Positions 1 through 6,878 of a DNA stretch of 12,798 bases are shown one piece after another. The notes below the pieces were generated by a model, which saw only the letters and a program-made list of their open reading frames with translations, had not been told where the DNA came from and did no database searches. Position numbers and translations under genes: made by a program. How positions within the stretch are numbered: position 1 is the stretch's first letter; each line of letters opens with the position of its first letter. The DNA lies in NCBI GenBank assembly GCA_034178815.1, contig JAXFQS010000068.1, positions 1-12,798 on the forward strand, in the 5' to 3' direction. Origin of the DNA: JAXFQS01 sp034178815. GTDB taxonomy: Bacteria; Verrucomicrobiota; Kiritimatiellia; RFP12; DVOR01.

Positions 1-125
1 GAAGGTTTCCTACCCAATGGCTCTACCAGTACAAACGATGGCGGGACATTCCTTACAACGCTACGCCGGAAGAGTTTCCTTTCTATGCAAGACCCGACAA
101 ACACGATCTTCCCCCAGCGTCTTAA
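1..125 (+). CDS. C-terminal tail of a probable LpxL/HtrB-type lipid A acyltransferase (partial, cut by left edge)
   Basis: The reading frame beginning at base 3 is open from the left edge to a TAA at 123-125 and encodes about 40 residues. The start of this tail, FPTQWLYQYKRWRDIP, resembles the C-terminal end of the LpxL/HtrB/MsbB lauroyl-myristoyl acyltransferase family, where a P-x-Q-W/Y-x-W/Y-x-x-x-R-W/F pattern followed by a proline closes the domain. Family members are inner-membrane enzymes that add secondary acyl chains to Kdo2-lipid IVA or related lipids. The catalytic HX4D motif would lie outside the window, so activity cannot be judged. The tail overlaps the start of the downstream HD-domain gene by 41 bases in a different frame. 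The call rests on one short motif recognised from memory; another protein ending in a Trp/Arg-rich segment is possible. Confidence 0.5.
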   Translation, partial: RFPTQWLYQYKRWRDIPYNATPEEFPFYARPDKHDLPPAS

Positions 126-888
126 TGCCGAAGCGGTTGCCCCCAATCGCTTCTTTCATTATGTAGACACATTCCGGGAAGGCGGCGCCCTGCCACCTAT
201 GCTACAACTCAAGGTCGAGCACACCCGCCGCGTGGTAGCCGACGCGCTTCGTATTATGCAGGCGGAAAACTGGCCGAACGACCGCATACAAGAGGGGCTC
301 TGGGCTGCCTGGCTCCACGACATCTCGCGGTTTGAACAATTCCTTCGCTACGGCACCTTCAGCGACCGAAAAAGCATCGACCACGGGGCACGCTCTGCCG
401 AACTGATTGCCGAGAAGAAACTGCTTGACGGCCTCCCTCTAGAAGTCACAGCCCGGATTACCGAAGCCGTGCGCGTCCACAACAAAAAATCAATCCCCCC
501 CGAACATCAAGGCGTACAACTAGATCTGAGCCGTTTGGTTCGCGACGCAGACAAACTGGATATTCTCGCCCTCCTGAGACACACGGCTGAGCGCGGCGAA
601 TTGCTAAAGAATCCGGACATATTCTGGGGGCTCCCCGTGCACGCCCCAGTCAATCCAACCGTCCGCTTGGCGATTCAAAACCGTCAGCCAGTCGACTACC
701 AAGCCATAACCAGTCTGGCCGACTTCGTTATGATTCAAGTCGGATGGATTAACTGCGGACTCGAGTTTCCCGCCACCCGCGCTCTGGCGGCAGAACGAAA
801 CGAACTCGAGTTCCGGCGACAGTTGTTGTTGGAACTCACCGCAGATCCTACACTCCAAACACTCTTCGAAAATTTAAGTTCAAATTGA
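85..888 (+). CDS. HD-domain metal-dependent phosphohydrolase, substrate unknown
   Basis: This 267-residue soluble protein has the HD superfamily signature in order: His46 (KVEHT), His78-Asp79 (AWLHDISRF), His100 (DHG), His132 (VHNKK) and Asp156 (RDADKLD). HD proteins use these residues to bind one or two metal ions and hydrolyse phosphate esters, often nucleotides. The lone HD domain, without GGDEF, RelA or ACT partners, gives no substrate clue. No signal peptide or membrane segment is visible, so it should be cytoplasmic. The ATG at 85 is chosen because the stretch before His46 (NRFFHYVDTF onward) looks like part of the domain and the next in-frame Met is residue 39. A GGAAGAG motif lies about 10 bases upstream. 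It overlaps the preceding acyltransferase frame by 41 bases, suggesting co-transcription. The HD family is clear; the biological role is not. Confidence 0.88.
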   Translation: MQDPTNTIFPQRLNAEAVAPNRFFHYVDTFREGGALPPMLQLKVEHTRRVVADALRIMQAENWPNDRIQEGLWAAWLHDISRFEQFLRYGTFSDRKSIDHGARSAELIAEKKLLDGLPLEVTARITEAVRVHNKKSIPPEHQGVQLDLSRLVRDADKLDILALLRHTAERGELLKNPDIFWGLPVHAPVNPTVRLAIQNRQPVDYQAITSLADFVMIQVGWINCGLEFPATRALAAERNELEFRRQLLLELTADPTLQTLFENLSSN

Positions 889-901
889 AATATAACGACT
901 T

Positions 902-953
902 TTGACAATCTCCGGAAAATTGTCTTGCACTAAAGTGCCATATCCGTTATCCT
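902..953 (+). promoter_or_regulatory. Candidate promoter with two adjacent dyads upstream of the FadL-like gene
   Basis: The 108-base gap between the HD gene and the porin contains TTGCAC (925-930), a 17-base spacer and TATCCT (948-953), a modest sigma70-like promoter. Two perfect inverted repeats sit on or next to it. GACAAT (904-909) pairs with ATTGTC (919-924), with the palindrome TCCGGA (911-916) in the loop. GCACT (927-931) pairs with AGTGC (934-938), overlapping the -35 box. Such positions suit an operator for a dimeric regulator, but I do not recognise the site as belonging to a known family. A TTGACA at 902-907 has no good -10 at normal spacing. The promoter is an inference; the dyads are seen directly. 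Confidence 0.38.
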
Positions 954-996
954 ACCTCTTTCGCAAGTCACAGAATTCCAAGAGGTACTGCACAGC

Positions 997-2301
997 ATGT
1001 CCACGAAAAGTTCCGCACGGTCGATTCTAATTCTGAGCCTGTTGAGTCTCTGCTCGACAACATACGGAGCCGGTTTTGCCATCTACGAACACAGCGCCAG
1101 AGGTATGGGTCTGGGAGGCGCAGTCATTGGCGAGGCCGCCGATGCATCAACCGTTGCTGACAACCCTGCGGCGATGACAGATTTGGAGGGCTTCAGTTTT
1201 TACGGTGGCTTGACCGCAATCGTACCGACGACCGACATTTCTATCCGAGAGACCGGGCGCAAGTACCATATGAAGCGCGATGCCTTCGCCATTCCCGCGG
1301 TCTTTGCGACTTGGCAGCTTTCAGACAAGTGGTGGCTTGGATTCGGGGAATATACTGAGTTCGGGCTCGGCTCCCGCTACCATAGCAATTGGGATCTCGC
1401 CTACAGTAGTTATGACACTTCGCTGGAAACCTTTACGATTAACCCTACAATTGCCTATAAGTTGACAGATGACCTTTCCCTTGCGCTAGGAATGCGTATC
1501 ATGTATGCGGCGTTCGAATACCACAGCCGGCCGCTGTACAATGCTCCTTCCGCCGCTTTAAGCGCTATGGGTGTGCCCCCTGTCTTGCACGACCACTTCC
1601 GCGAGCAAACCTTCAATGTCGATGGTGACGATGTTGGATTCGGGTGGAATGCCGCTGTTCGCTACCGCATTACGGACAAGTGGTCTTGGGGCTTTACCTA
1701 CCGCTCTCCGACTTGGATTCATATTAAAGGTGACATTTGGACGGAATCCAGGGTTCCTTCCAATATAGTTCCCGGTGCCCAGCGCAACACCAAGGGCGAT
1801 GGGAAGATTACTCTGCCGCAGGCATTTGTGACGGGGGTAAACTATGCCCCGACTAAAGACTGGCTCTTTGGTGCGATCGTGACTTGGACGCAATGGAGTT
1901 CTTACGAGGCGCTCAACATCAATGTCAACCAGCCATTGCCAGCATTCGGCGGTAAAACCGTGATGGGCGGCACGAAGAACTATCACGATGTCTTTCGTTT
2001 CGGCATTGGCGGCGAGTGGCAGTTTATCGACAACTTCAAATGGCGGATGGGCTTTGTCTACGATATGGATCCGACTGCGGAGGGTAATGCCGATACGATT
2101 GTCCCGGCTGCTGACCGTTTCATCCTCAGTTCGGGGCTTGGCTACACCTACGATTGGCTTACGGTTGATCTGAGCTACAGTTTCCTCTACGGGACCGACG
2201 AGACGCGCACCATCCACGGTGCGGCGCACCAGGCTTTGACTGCTGACTTCAGCCACTCACGCGCCCACATGCTGGCTCTCAATATCGGCGCCAAGTTCTA
2301 A
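997..2301 (+). CDS. FadL/OmpP1/TodX-family outer-membrane porin
   Basis: This 434-residue protein starts with a signal peptide: basic residues, a hydrophobic ILILSLLSLC core and probable cleavage near residue 24 (TTYG/AGFAIYEHS). The mature N-terminus has the FadL hallmark: an aromatic/acidic start, a Gly-rich stretch (ARGMGLGGAVIGEAADAS) and the NPAAM box at 56-60. That region forms the hatch inside the barrel. The rest alternates Trp/Tyr/Phe-rich strands typical of a 14-stranded barrel, and the chain ends in Phe (LNIGAKF), as barrel-assembly substrates usually do. FadL relatives take hydrophobic compounds, such as long-chain fatty acids or aromatics, across the outer membrane. The cargo here cannot be read from sequence, and no fatty-acid degradation genes are nearby. 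An AAGAGG lies 11 bases before the ATG. Length matches the family. Confidence 0.9.
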   Translation: MSTKSSARSILILSLLSLCSTTYGAGFAIYEHSARGMGLGGAVIGEAADASTVADNPAAMTDLEGFSFYGGLTAIVPTTDISIRETGRKYHMKRDAFAIPAVFATWQLSDKWWLGFGEYTEFGLGSRYHSNWDLAYSSYDTSLETFTINPTIAYKLTDDLSLALGMRIMYAAFEYHSRPLYNAPSAALSAMGVPPVLHDHFREQTFNVDGDDVGFGWNAAVRYRITDKWSWGFTYRSPTWIHIKGDIWTESRVPSNIVPGAQRNTKGDGKITLPQAFVTGVNYAPTKDWLFGAIVTWTQWSSYEALNINVNQPLPAFGGKTVMGGTKNYHDVFRFGIGGEWQFIDNFKWRMGFVYDMDPTAEGNADTIVPAADRFILSSGLGYTYDWLTVDLSYSFLYGTDETRTIHGAAHQALTADFSHSRAHMLALNIGAKF

Positions 2302-2329
2302 CCCATAGCCTAAAAAAACATCTATTCTC

Positions 2330-2373
2330 GGCTCCGGCGGATACCCGCGGGAGCCTTGGGCATTTTGGCTCCC
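2330..2373 (+). repeat. Overlapping, mutually exclusive hairpins after the FadL-like gene
   Basis: Three matching segments lie just after the porin stop. 2330-2340 pairs with 2345-2355 over 11 positions with one G-G mismatch and a 4-base loop. The right arm of that hairpin (GGGAGCC, 2349-2355) also pairs perfectly with GGCTCCC at 2367-2373 across an 11-base loop. Only one of the two can form at a time. Neither is followed by a T-run on the plus strand, so this is not a standard intrinsic terminator. It may protect the 3' end of the porin mRNA, act as a Rho-related pause or be a REP-like element. A run of seven A at 2312-2318 precedes it. The candidate promoter of the next gene lies downstream, so a leader-attenuator role for that gene is unlikely. 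Confidence 0.45.
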
Positions 2374-2417
2374 TGCCCTGCGCCTGAAGGATTTCCCCCC
2401 AGAAGCGCGTTCCAAGG

Positions 2418-2446
2418 TTGAAGTTGGAAGGAAAATATGGTTTAAT
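2418..2446 (+). promoter_or_regulatory. Sigma70-like promoter for the LysM lipoprotein gene
   Basis: TTGAAG at 2418-2423 and TTTAAT at 2441-2446 are separated by 17 bases, each close to the consensus. The predicted transcript would start near 2453 and leave about 40 bases of 5' leader before the ATG at 2495. This is the best vegetative promoter match between the porin and the lipoprotein gene. It implies that the lipoprotein and possibly the following genes are transcribed independently of the porin. Confidence 0.5.
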
Positions 2447-2494
2447 AAGAGACCTAGCAACCGATTGCCCCCAAGCCTACGAACCTTTTCAACC

Positions 2495-3496
2495 ATGTTC
2501 TTGCAATTCCCACACCTCATTCCTATATTGCTCTTGGCGATGGCGCTTGCCGGCTGCGGAAGAGACTCCCACAATCTAACGGCGATAGAGAGCCGAGAGC
2601 GACAGAACTCCCATTTCCAGGAAGGGCTTGAGGCCGAACGCCTCGGGGAGTGGAAAAAAGCCATTGCCTGCTACGAGGCCCTTCTTGACGAAAGCCCCAA
2701 AGCGCTCTCTGCACACTTCCAATTGGCCGTCCTCCTGCACGACCATACCGACCGACTCGTCGAGGCTATTTACCATTACAGCCGATACCTCGCCACACGC
2801 GGCGACGACAGCGAGAAAAAACAGGTTGCCCTCGCCCGGCGCCAAAATGCTGAGCAACTTCTCACCGGACGCCTGCTCGCCGCCTCGGGCGTCTCTGCCG
2901 ATGCCGACAAGGCCAAGATTATCGGCAAGAATGCCGAGTTGAAGACCCGTCTTGCCCAACTCGAAGGGCAACTCAAAGTAGCCAAAGCCGAGCGTGCAAA
3001 ACTCGATTCCAAAGTCGCCGCGCTCGAAAAAGACAACACGCGCCTGCGCGATCTCCTCCAGCAGGTACAGTCCACCCCTGCCAAGCCATCCGGACCATCC
3101 GCCGCACAAGTCGCCAACGACCTTCGCCAGCGCAAACCATCTCCCGAAGCCGATCGCAAAAAACAGCGCCTCAACGAAGCCCGCGCCCTCATCAAAGAAT
3201 CCGAGACTCGCCCGGAAGAAACTCAGCCCCTTCCAGAGGTCAAGCCCCCGTCAGACGAACCAGAGAAAAAATCCTCCCCCATTCGAGGATTCATCAACCC
3301 CTTGCACGAGCAAGAAATCCCCGCAACCGTCGATCATCCCAAGACCTACACCGTCCGCCCGGGCGACACCCTCTTCCGCCTTGCCGAAGAATTTTATGGC
3401 GACAAATCCATGTGGAAAAAGATACGCGACCTCAACCGAACCGTTATCGATCCAGACGGCAGGCTGCGCACCGGTCAGACCATTAAACTCCCATGA
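2495..3496 (+). CDS. Envelope lipoprotein with TPR-like repeat, coiled coil and C-terminal LysM domain
   Basis: This 333-residue protein begins with a lipoprotein signal peptide ending in lipobox LAGC, so Cys21 should be lipidated. Gly22 follows, with no Asp at +2, which favours outer-membrane sorting. Residues about 38-105 are helical and TPR-like (FQEGLEAERLGEWKKAIACY). Residues about 145-192 form a charged coiled coil, and 193-280 are Pro/Lys/Glu-rich and probably extended. Residues 284-333 are a LysM domain (YTVRPGDTLFRLAEEFYGD ... LRTGQTIKLP), which binds peptidoglycan glycan chains. The layout suggests a tether from outer membrane to cell wall, with protein-contact repeats near the lipid anchor. 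ATG 2495 is preferred over an in-frame TTG at 2465 because it puts the signal peptide at the N-terminus. No clear Shine-Dalgarno is present. The stop overlaps the next gene's start as ATGA. Confidence 0.85.
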   Translation: MFLQFPHLIPILLLAMALAGCGRDSHNLTAIESRERQNSHFQEGLEAERLGEWKKAIACYEALLDESPKALSAHFQLAVLLHDHTDRLVEAIYHYSRYLATRGDDSEKKQVALARRQNAEQLLTGRLLAASGVSADADKAKIIGKNAELKTRLAQLEGQLKVAKAERAKLDSKVAALEKDNTRLRDLLQQVQSTPAKPSGPSAAQVANDLRQRKPSPEADRKKQRLNEARALIKESETRPEETQPLPEVKPPSDEPEKKSSPIRGFINPLHEQEIPATVDHPKTYTVRPGDTLFRLAEEFYGDKSMWKKIRDLNRTVIDPDGRLRTGQTIKLP

Positions 3497-3744
3497 GCCG
3501 CCCCCCTCGCCTTCCCCTTTCAGGTTCGCAGGACGGCGTTTGGCGCGAAACCGATATGCGCCCCAAGCGTTTCCGCGTGCGTAGCCGCCGATCGGGCGAA
3601 TTCTTTGGCATATTGCCCCTGCGAGGCCAATTCGGCACCCCCTTGACAATCGAAGAAGACCAGGCCGAAAGGCGAGGAAGAAGACTCTTGACAATCGGAC
3701 TCGCGCTCAGTATCCTATGGCTCCTGCTGATGTTTTGGCATTGA
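3493..3744 (+). CDS. Small tail-anchored membrane protein, function unknown
   Basis: This 83-residue frame starts inside the stop of the LysM lipoprotein gene (ATGA overlap at 3493-3496), which points to translational coupling. Residues 1-37 are basic and Arg/Pro-rich (MRPKRFRVRSRRSG). A short middle segment follows, and residues about 65-81 (LLTIGLALSILWLLLMF) form one hydrophobic helix ending two residues before the stop. The Arg-rich flank predicts a cytoplasmic N-terminus with the tail in the inner membrane. I do not recognise a family. The reasons to call it real are the exact overlap, the single clean helix and its place between two real genes. The main doubt is its size and the lack of a recognised homologue. 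It could be a partner or anchor for the lipoprotein upstream. Confidence 0.55.
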   Translation: MSRPPRLPLSGSQDGVWRETDMRPKRFRVRSRRSGEFFGILPLRGQFGTPLTIEEDQAERRGRRLLTIGLALSILWLLLMFWH

Positions 3745-3771
3745 CCCCACCTCAATGCCCAGCACCTCCCG

Positions 3772-4881
3772 ATGGAACCGAAAACCTACCATATTCTTCA
3801 AGTAGTCCCCGAACTCAACGAAGGCGGCGTAGAGCGCGGCGTCGTGGAACTCAACCGCCTCTTCCATGCCGCCGGCTGGCGCAACAGCGTACTGACGCGA
3901 GGGGGCAAACTCTGCCAACAAATCGAGCACGACGGCGGCAAAGTCTTCCTTGCCGATGTGGCATCCAAAAACATTCTGACCGTGCCTTGGCGCATCCTCC
4001 ACCTGAGGCATCTGCTAAAGCAAATCAAGCCTGACTTGATTCATATTCGAAGCAGAGTGCCTGGCTGGCTCATTCGCTTGACCGGAACCAAAATTCCCAT
4101 AGTCACAACCGTCCACGGCATCAACCACATAGGCAAATACAGTTCCATCATGTTGCGCGGAGAAAAGCACATCTGCCCGAGCCACTTTGTAGCCGACTTC
4201 GTCTGTGATGCCTACGACATTCCCCCAAAGAAAGTGCGCGTCATCCCTAGAGGCATTGACCCAATCGCGTTCTCCCCAGAGCACCTCGACCGCCAATTCA
4301 TAGCCGACTGGAAGGCCAAATGGAGCCTTTCCGGTGCCTTTGTCATTCTCGCGGTAGGCCGCATTACCCCACTAAAAGGCCTGGACATTCTAATCCAAGC
4401 AGTTGCCAAACTCAAAGGCACCCAATGCCCCAACGCCAAGCTCCTGATTGTTGGAGGCGTAGGCACCAAACATGCTGACTACTTGGCTCGCCTCAAACGC
4501 TTGGCTGCCGAACTGGGCATCGCCGATTCGGTACACTTTGCCGGCAGTCAGCGGCAACTCGCGGAAATCTATAGTTGCGCTCAAGTGACCGTTTCGGCGA
4601 CAACGGCAAAACCCGAAACCTTTGGTCGTAGCATGGCCGAATCCTTGGCGCTGAATGTTCCGGTCGTAGCCACCCGTCATGGCGGAGCGTTGGATATCGT
4701 CCGGGAGGGGCTTGACGGCTTTTTAGTCACGCCGGGGTCCGTCGATGAGATGGCGGAGTGCCTTTGGAAAGTATCCCAAAGTACCTTTGGAAACCTCAGA
4801 AGTTCGGCACTCGCGAGGTTCTCTCTTCAGCATATGGCGGACGAAACACTGGCTGTATACCGGGAAGTATTGGAGCAATAA
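3772..4881 (+). CDS. GT4-family glycosyltransferase (GT-B fold)
   Basis: This 369-residue protein has both halves of a GT-B glycosyltransferase. The N-terminal acceptor domain carries the nucleotide-sugar loop NEGGVERGVVEL at 16-27. The linker has VIPRGID at 157-163. The C-terminal domain has GRITPLKGLDILIQA (Arg197 and Lys202, which usually contact the donor phosphates), LLIVGG at 224-229 and VHFAGSQ. The EX7E motif is Glu282-Glu290 (ETFGRSMAE). These mark GT4, retaining enzymes that move sugars from nucleotide donors to lipid or glycan acceptors. No membrane helix is seen; it should work at the inner face of the membrane. The rhamnose-synthesis gene downstream suggests an O-antigen, capsule or similar glycan, but donor and acceptor are not readable. 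ATG 3772 has no clear Shine-Dalgarno. Base composition changes near 4620, inside the gene. Confidence 0.88.
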   Translation: MEPKTYHILQVVPELNEGGVERGVVELNRLFHAAGWRNSVLTRGGKLCQQIEHDGGKVFLADVASKNILTVPWRILHLRHLLKQIKPDLIHIRSRVPGWLIRLTGTKIPIVTTVHGINHIGKYSSIMLRGEKHICPSHFVADFVCDAYDIPPKKVRVIPRGIDPIAFSPEHLDRQFIADWKAKWSLSGAFVILAVGRITPLKGLDILIQAVAKLKGTQCPNAKLLIVGGVGTKHADYLARLKRLAAELGIADSVHFAGSQRQLAEIYSCAQVTVSATTAKPETFGRSMAESLALNVPVVATRHGGALDIVREGLDGFLVTPGSVDEMAECLWKVSQSTFGNLRSSALARFSLQHMADETLAVYREVLEQ

Positions 4882-4884
4882 CTG

Positions 4885-5448
4885 ATGTCGACATTTCTAT
4901 CTGCAACGGGTTGGTGTTATCTGATGGCGGCGCTCTTAGGAGCTTTGGGCGGGGGGGCATTGCTGGTTCCGAACGCTTCCGCCCAGGCATTGAAATTGCT
5001 CCCGAGAAATCGTCTCATCGGGGTCATACTGACGCTTTGGGCGTGGGCGTGGGCTGGGCTTGTCGTGCACGAAATGAACCCGGCTATTCTGGGAAAACTA
5101 TTGGATTTCCTGCCTGCGCTCTTTGCTTTCTGCGCGGTGGCAAGTTGCTTTTGGATGGGGGAATTGCTTTCCTGCCGCGCCCTGTCCGGATTGCTGATGC
5201 TCTTTCCGATGCCTATGATTTTGGCGGTTCGGGCGGCGGAAACGGATTGGCGTCTATTGCCGGTTGCAACGGGGTATTTGGCTGCGATTGTCGGGATGGA
5301 TGTGATGCTTTACCCATGGCATATGCGCGATGCATTTTTCTGGGTGGCGGCGCGGCAGGCGCGACTGAGGGTGGTAGGGACGATTGCGATTATTTGGGCC
5401 TTGGCATTTGTTTGGGCGGGGCGCGCCTTGCTCTCATTCGCCCCGTAA
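4885..5448 (+). CDS. Polytopic inner-membrane protein, about six helices, function unknown
   Basis: This 187-residue protein is strongly hydrophobic, with likely helices near residues 8-30, 44-62, 74-94, 98-115, 122-142 and 163-183. Trp-rich patches (LWAWAWAGL, PWHMRDAFFW) and short polar loops carry no catalytic motif I recognise. The start is three bases after the glycosyltransferase stop, with GGAG about nine bases upstream, so translation is well placed and the two genes are probably co-transcribed. Seven bases separate its stop from the rhamnose reductase gene. Context suggests a role in surface-glycan assembly, such as a small transporter or accessory to the glycosyltransferase, but this is inference from position only. 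An overlapping Gly-rich open frame at 4758-5459 lacks these features and is read as a shadow. Confidence 0.75.
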   Translation: MSTFLSATGWCYLMAALLGALGGGALLVPNASAQALKLLPRNRLIGVILTLWAWAWAGLVVHEMNPAILGKLLDFLPALFAFCAVASCFWMGELLSCRALSGLLMLFPMPMILAVRAAETDWRLLPVATGYLAAIVGMDVMLYPWHMRDAFFWVAARQARLRVVGTIAIIWALAFVWAGRALLSFAP

Positions 5449-5455
5449 TCTTCCG

Positions 5456-6313
5456 ATGAAAATTCTGCTGACGGGGGCGCGGGGGCAGTTGGGGCGAACT
5501 CTGACGGCCTATTTCGCCCAATGGCACGAGGTGGTTGCCGCGAACCGCCCCGATTTTGACCTGTTGAAGCCTGATTCTATTCATCAGGTTGTGGGGTTAT
5601 CTGCCCCCGATGTTGTCATTCATTGTGCGGCATTGCCGGATGTCGATTTCTGCCAGCTTCACCCGCAGGAGGCTTACGCGGTCAATGCCGACGGGACGAA
5701 ACATCTTGCCAGAGCCTGCGCTCGGGTTGGTGCCCGGCTGATTTACATTTCGACCGACTATGTTTTCAAAGGGGATGCCCGCGCCCCTTATCGCGAAGAT
5801 GCTCCGGCTTGCCCCGAAACCGTCTACGGTCGCTCCAAGCTTGAAGGGGAGCAGGCTGCGCTCGAACTGCTTCCAGACTCGGCCGTCATCTGCCGGACTG
5901 CGTGGCATTATGCATCTGGCGGACATGGCTTTCTCCAAAAGATGCTGCGGGCTGCCTTTGACCCGAGCAGCAAGGCGTTGGAGGCTATCAATGACCAGTA
6001 TGGAACGCCAACTTCGACTCGAACTATTGCCGCGGGGTTGAAGGCCATTCTTGCCCGCCCGGATGTACACGGCGTCCTGCATCTATCGTGCGAGGGTGGC
6101 ACCACTCGATACGATTTCGCCTGCGAACTTCTTCGCCAACTGAGGGTTCAAAAGCCAGTTCTGCCGTGTTCGCTTTCTGATGATCCACGGCCTGTGAAGC
6201 GCCCTGCCTACACGGTCTTGTCCAAGGCTAGGTGGAGGCGATGGGGGCTTGAGCCCTTGCCCGATTGGCAGAACGATTTAGCCGATTTCCTTGCTCTTGG
6301 TATACCTCAATGA
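5456..6313 (+). CDS. rfbD: dTDP-4-dehydrorhamnose reductase (RmlD family)
   Basis: This 285-residue extended short-chain dehydrogenase reduces dTDP-4-dehydro-L-rhamnose with NAD(P)H, the last step of dTDP-L-rhamnose synthesis in the cytoplasm. The Rossmann motif GARGQLG is at 7-13. The catalytic region is STDYVF at 99-104 with Tyr124 and Lys128 (YGRSK). The RmlD-type segments GTPTSTRTIA at 183-192, LHLSCEGGTTRYDFA and RPAYTVL at 249-255 are all present. ATG 5456 is chosen because the nucleotide-binding strand MKILLTG begins right there; an in-frame ATG at 5384 would add 24 unrelated residues inside the upstream gene. Length fits the family. No Shine-Dalgarno is visible. rmlA, rmlB and rmlC are not in the window, so a related 4-keto-sugar reductase role is possible. 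Its stop overlaps the next start (ATGA). Confidence 0.88.
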   Translation: MKILLTGARGQLGRTLTAYFAQWHEVVAANRPDFDLLKPDSIHQVVGLSAPDVVIHCAALPDVDFCQLHPQEAYAVNADGTKHLARACARVGARLIYISTDYVFKGDARAPYREDAPACPETVYGRSKLEGEQAALELLPDSAVICRTAWHYASGGHGFLQKMLRAAFDPSSKALEAINDQYGTPTSTRTIAAGLKAILARPDVHGVLHLSCEGGTTRYDFACELLRQLRVQKPVLPCSLSDDPRPVKRPAYTVLSKARWRRWGLEPLPDWQNDLADFLALGIPQ

Positions 6314-6819
6314 TTCCCGCCCCCTTCCATTTCAGGTTGATTGGATGCGACTCTGACCTGGACATCATCCGCTCGATTGCTTCCCGAATCTGGCCGGAAA
6401 CATTCCAGCGAATTCTCGCACCGGAGCAAATCGGCTACATGATGCGGATGATGTATGCGCCCGAGGTACTCAGGTGCGAGCGACAGGAGGGGCATACTTT
6501 CGGGTTGCTCTACGATGCTCAAACCCCAATCGGCTACCTGCAACTCTCCGCCTATCATCCGAGGGACACGGCGAAACTCCACAAACTCTACCTTCTCGCG
6601 GCGTACCATCGCAGAGGCTTGGGGCAGGCGATGCTTGATTTTGCGGCGAATCTTGCCAAGGAACAAGGGTTCTCGCGCCTTGTCTTGAATGTCAACAAGC
6701 AAAACGAGCCCGCCATCAAGGCTTATCGCCGCAATGGGTTCTCCCTCGCGCAATCCGTCGTCAATGATATTGGCAACGGCTTTGTGATGGATGACTATAT
6801 CTTTGCCCGAGACCTTTAG
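6310..6819 (+). CDS. GNAT-family N-acetyltransferase
   Basis: This 169-residue single-domain enzyme transfers an acetyl group from acetyl-CoA to an amine. Motif A, the pyrophosphate-binding loop, is RRGLGQA at 101-107, after strand LHKLYLLAAYH. The C-terminal half has LVLNVNKQNEPAIKAYRRNGF (124-144), the usual Asn-Ala-Tyr-Gly-Phe pattern of GNAT enzymes. The N-terminal helix IASRIWPETFQRIL and EQIGYMMRMMY resemble a common subgroup of small-molecule or spermidine-type acetyltransferases, but the substrate cannot be assigned. ATG 6310 overlaps the rfbD stop, so translation is probably coupled. An in-frame ATG at 6265 lies inside rfbD and would add 15 residues ahead of the domain. It may modify an amino sugar given its neighbours, but it could equally be a passenger gene. 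No intrinsic terminator follows on this strand. Confidence 0.85.
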   Translation: MIPAPFHFRLIGCDSDLDIIRSIASRIWPETFQRILAPEQIGYMMRMMYAPEVLRCERQEGHTFGLLYDAQTPIGYLQLSAYHPRDTAKLHKLYLLAAYHRRGLGQAMLDFAANLAKEQGFSRLVLNVNKQNEPAIKAYRRNGFSLAQSVVNDIGNGFVMDDYIFARDL

Positions 6820-6878
6820 TCCTGCCCCGCATTCGCAGTCGGCTTCAGCCCATAAAGGCATCTTCCTCTGCCGCCAAC

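Noticed and set aside
925..940. Possible sigma54 site on the minus strand (TGGCAC followed by TGC)
   Set aside because: The distance between GG and GC is nine bases rather than ten, and it points toward the HD gene's 3' end, where no minus-strand gene starts.
1558..2256. 232-residue open frame antisense to the FadL-like gene
   Set aside because: It shows no domain, signal or ribosome-binding site and lies fully inside a well-supported porin gene.
4758..5459. 233-residue open frame overlapping the membrane-protein gene
   Set aside because: It is Gly/Arg/Cys-rich without domain features. The frame at 4885-5448 has six clean helices, a GGAG site and proper spacing to both neighbours.
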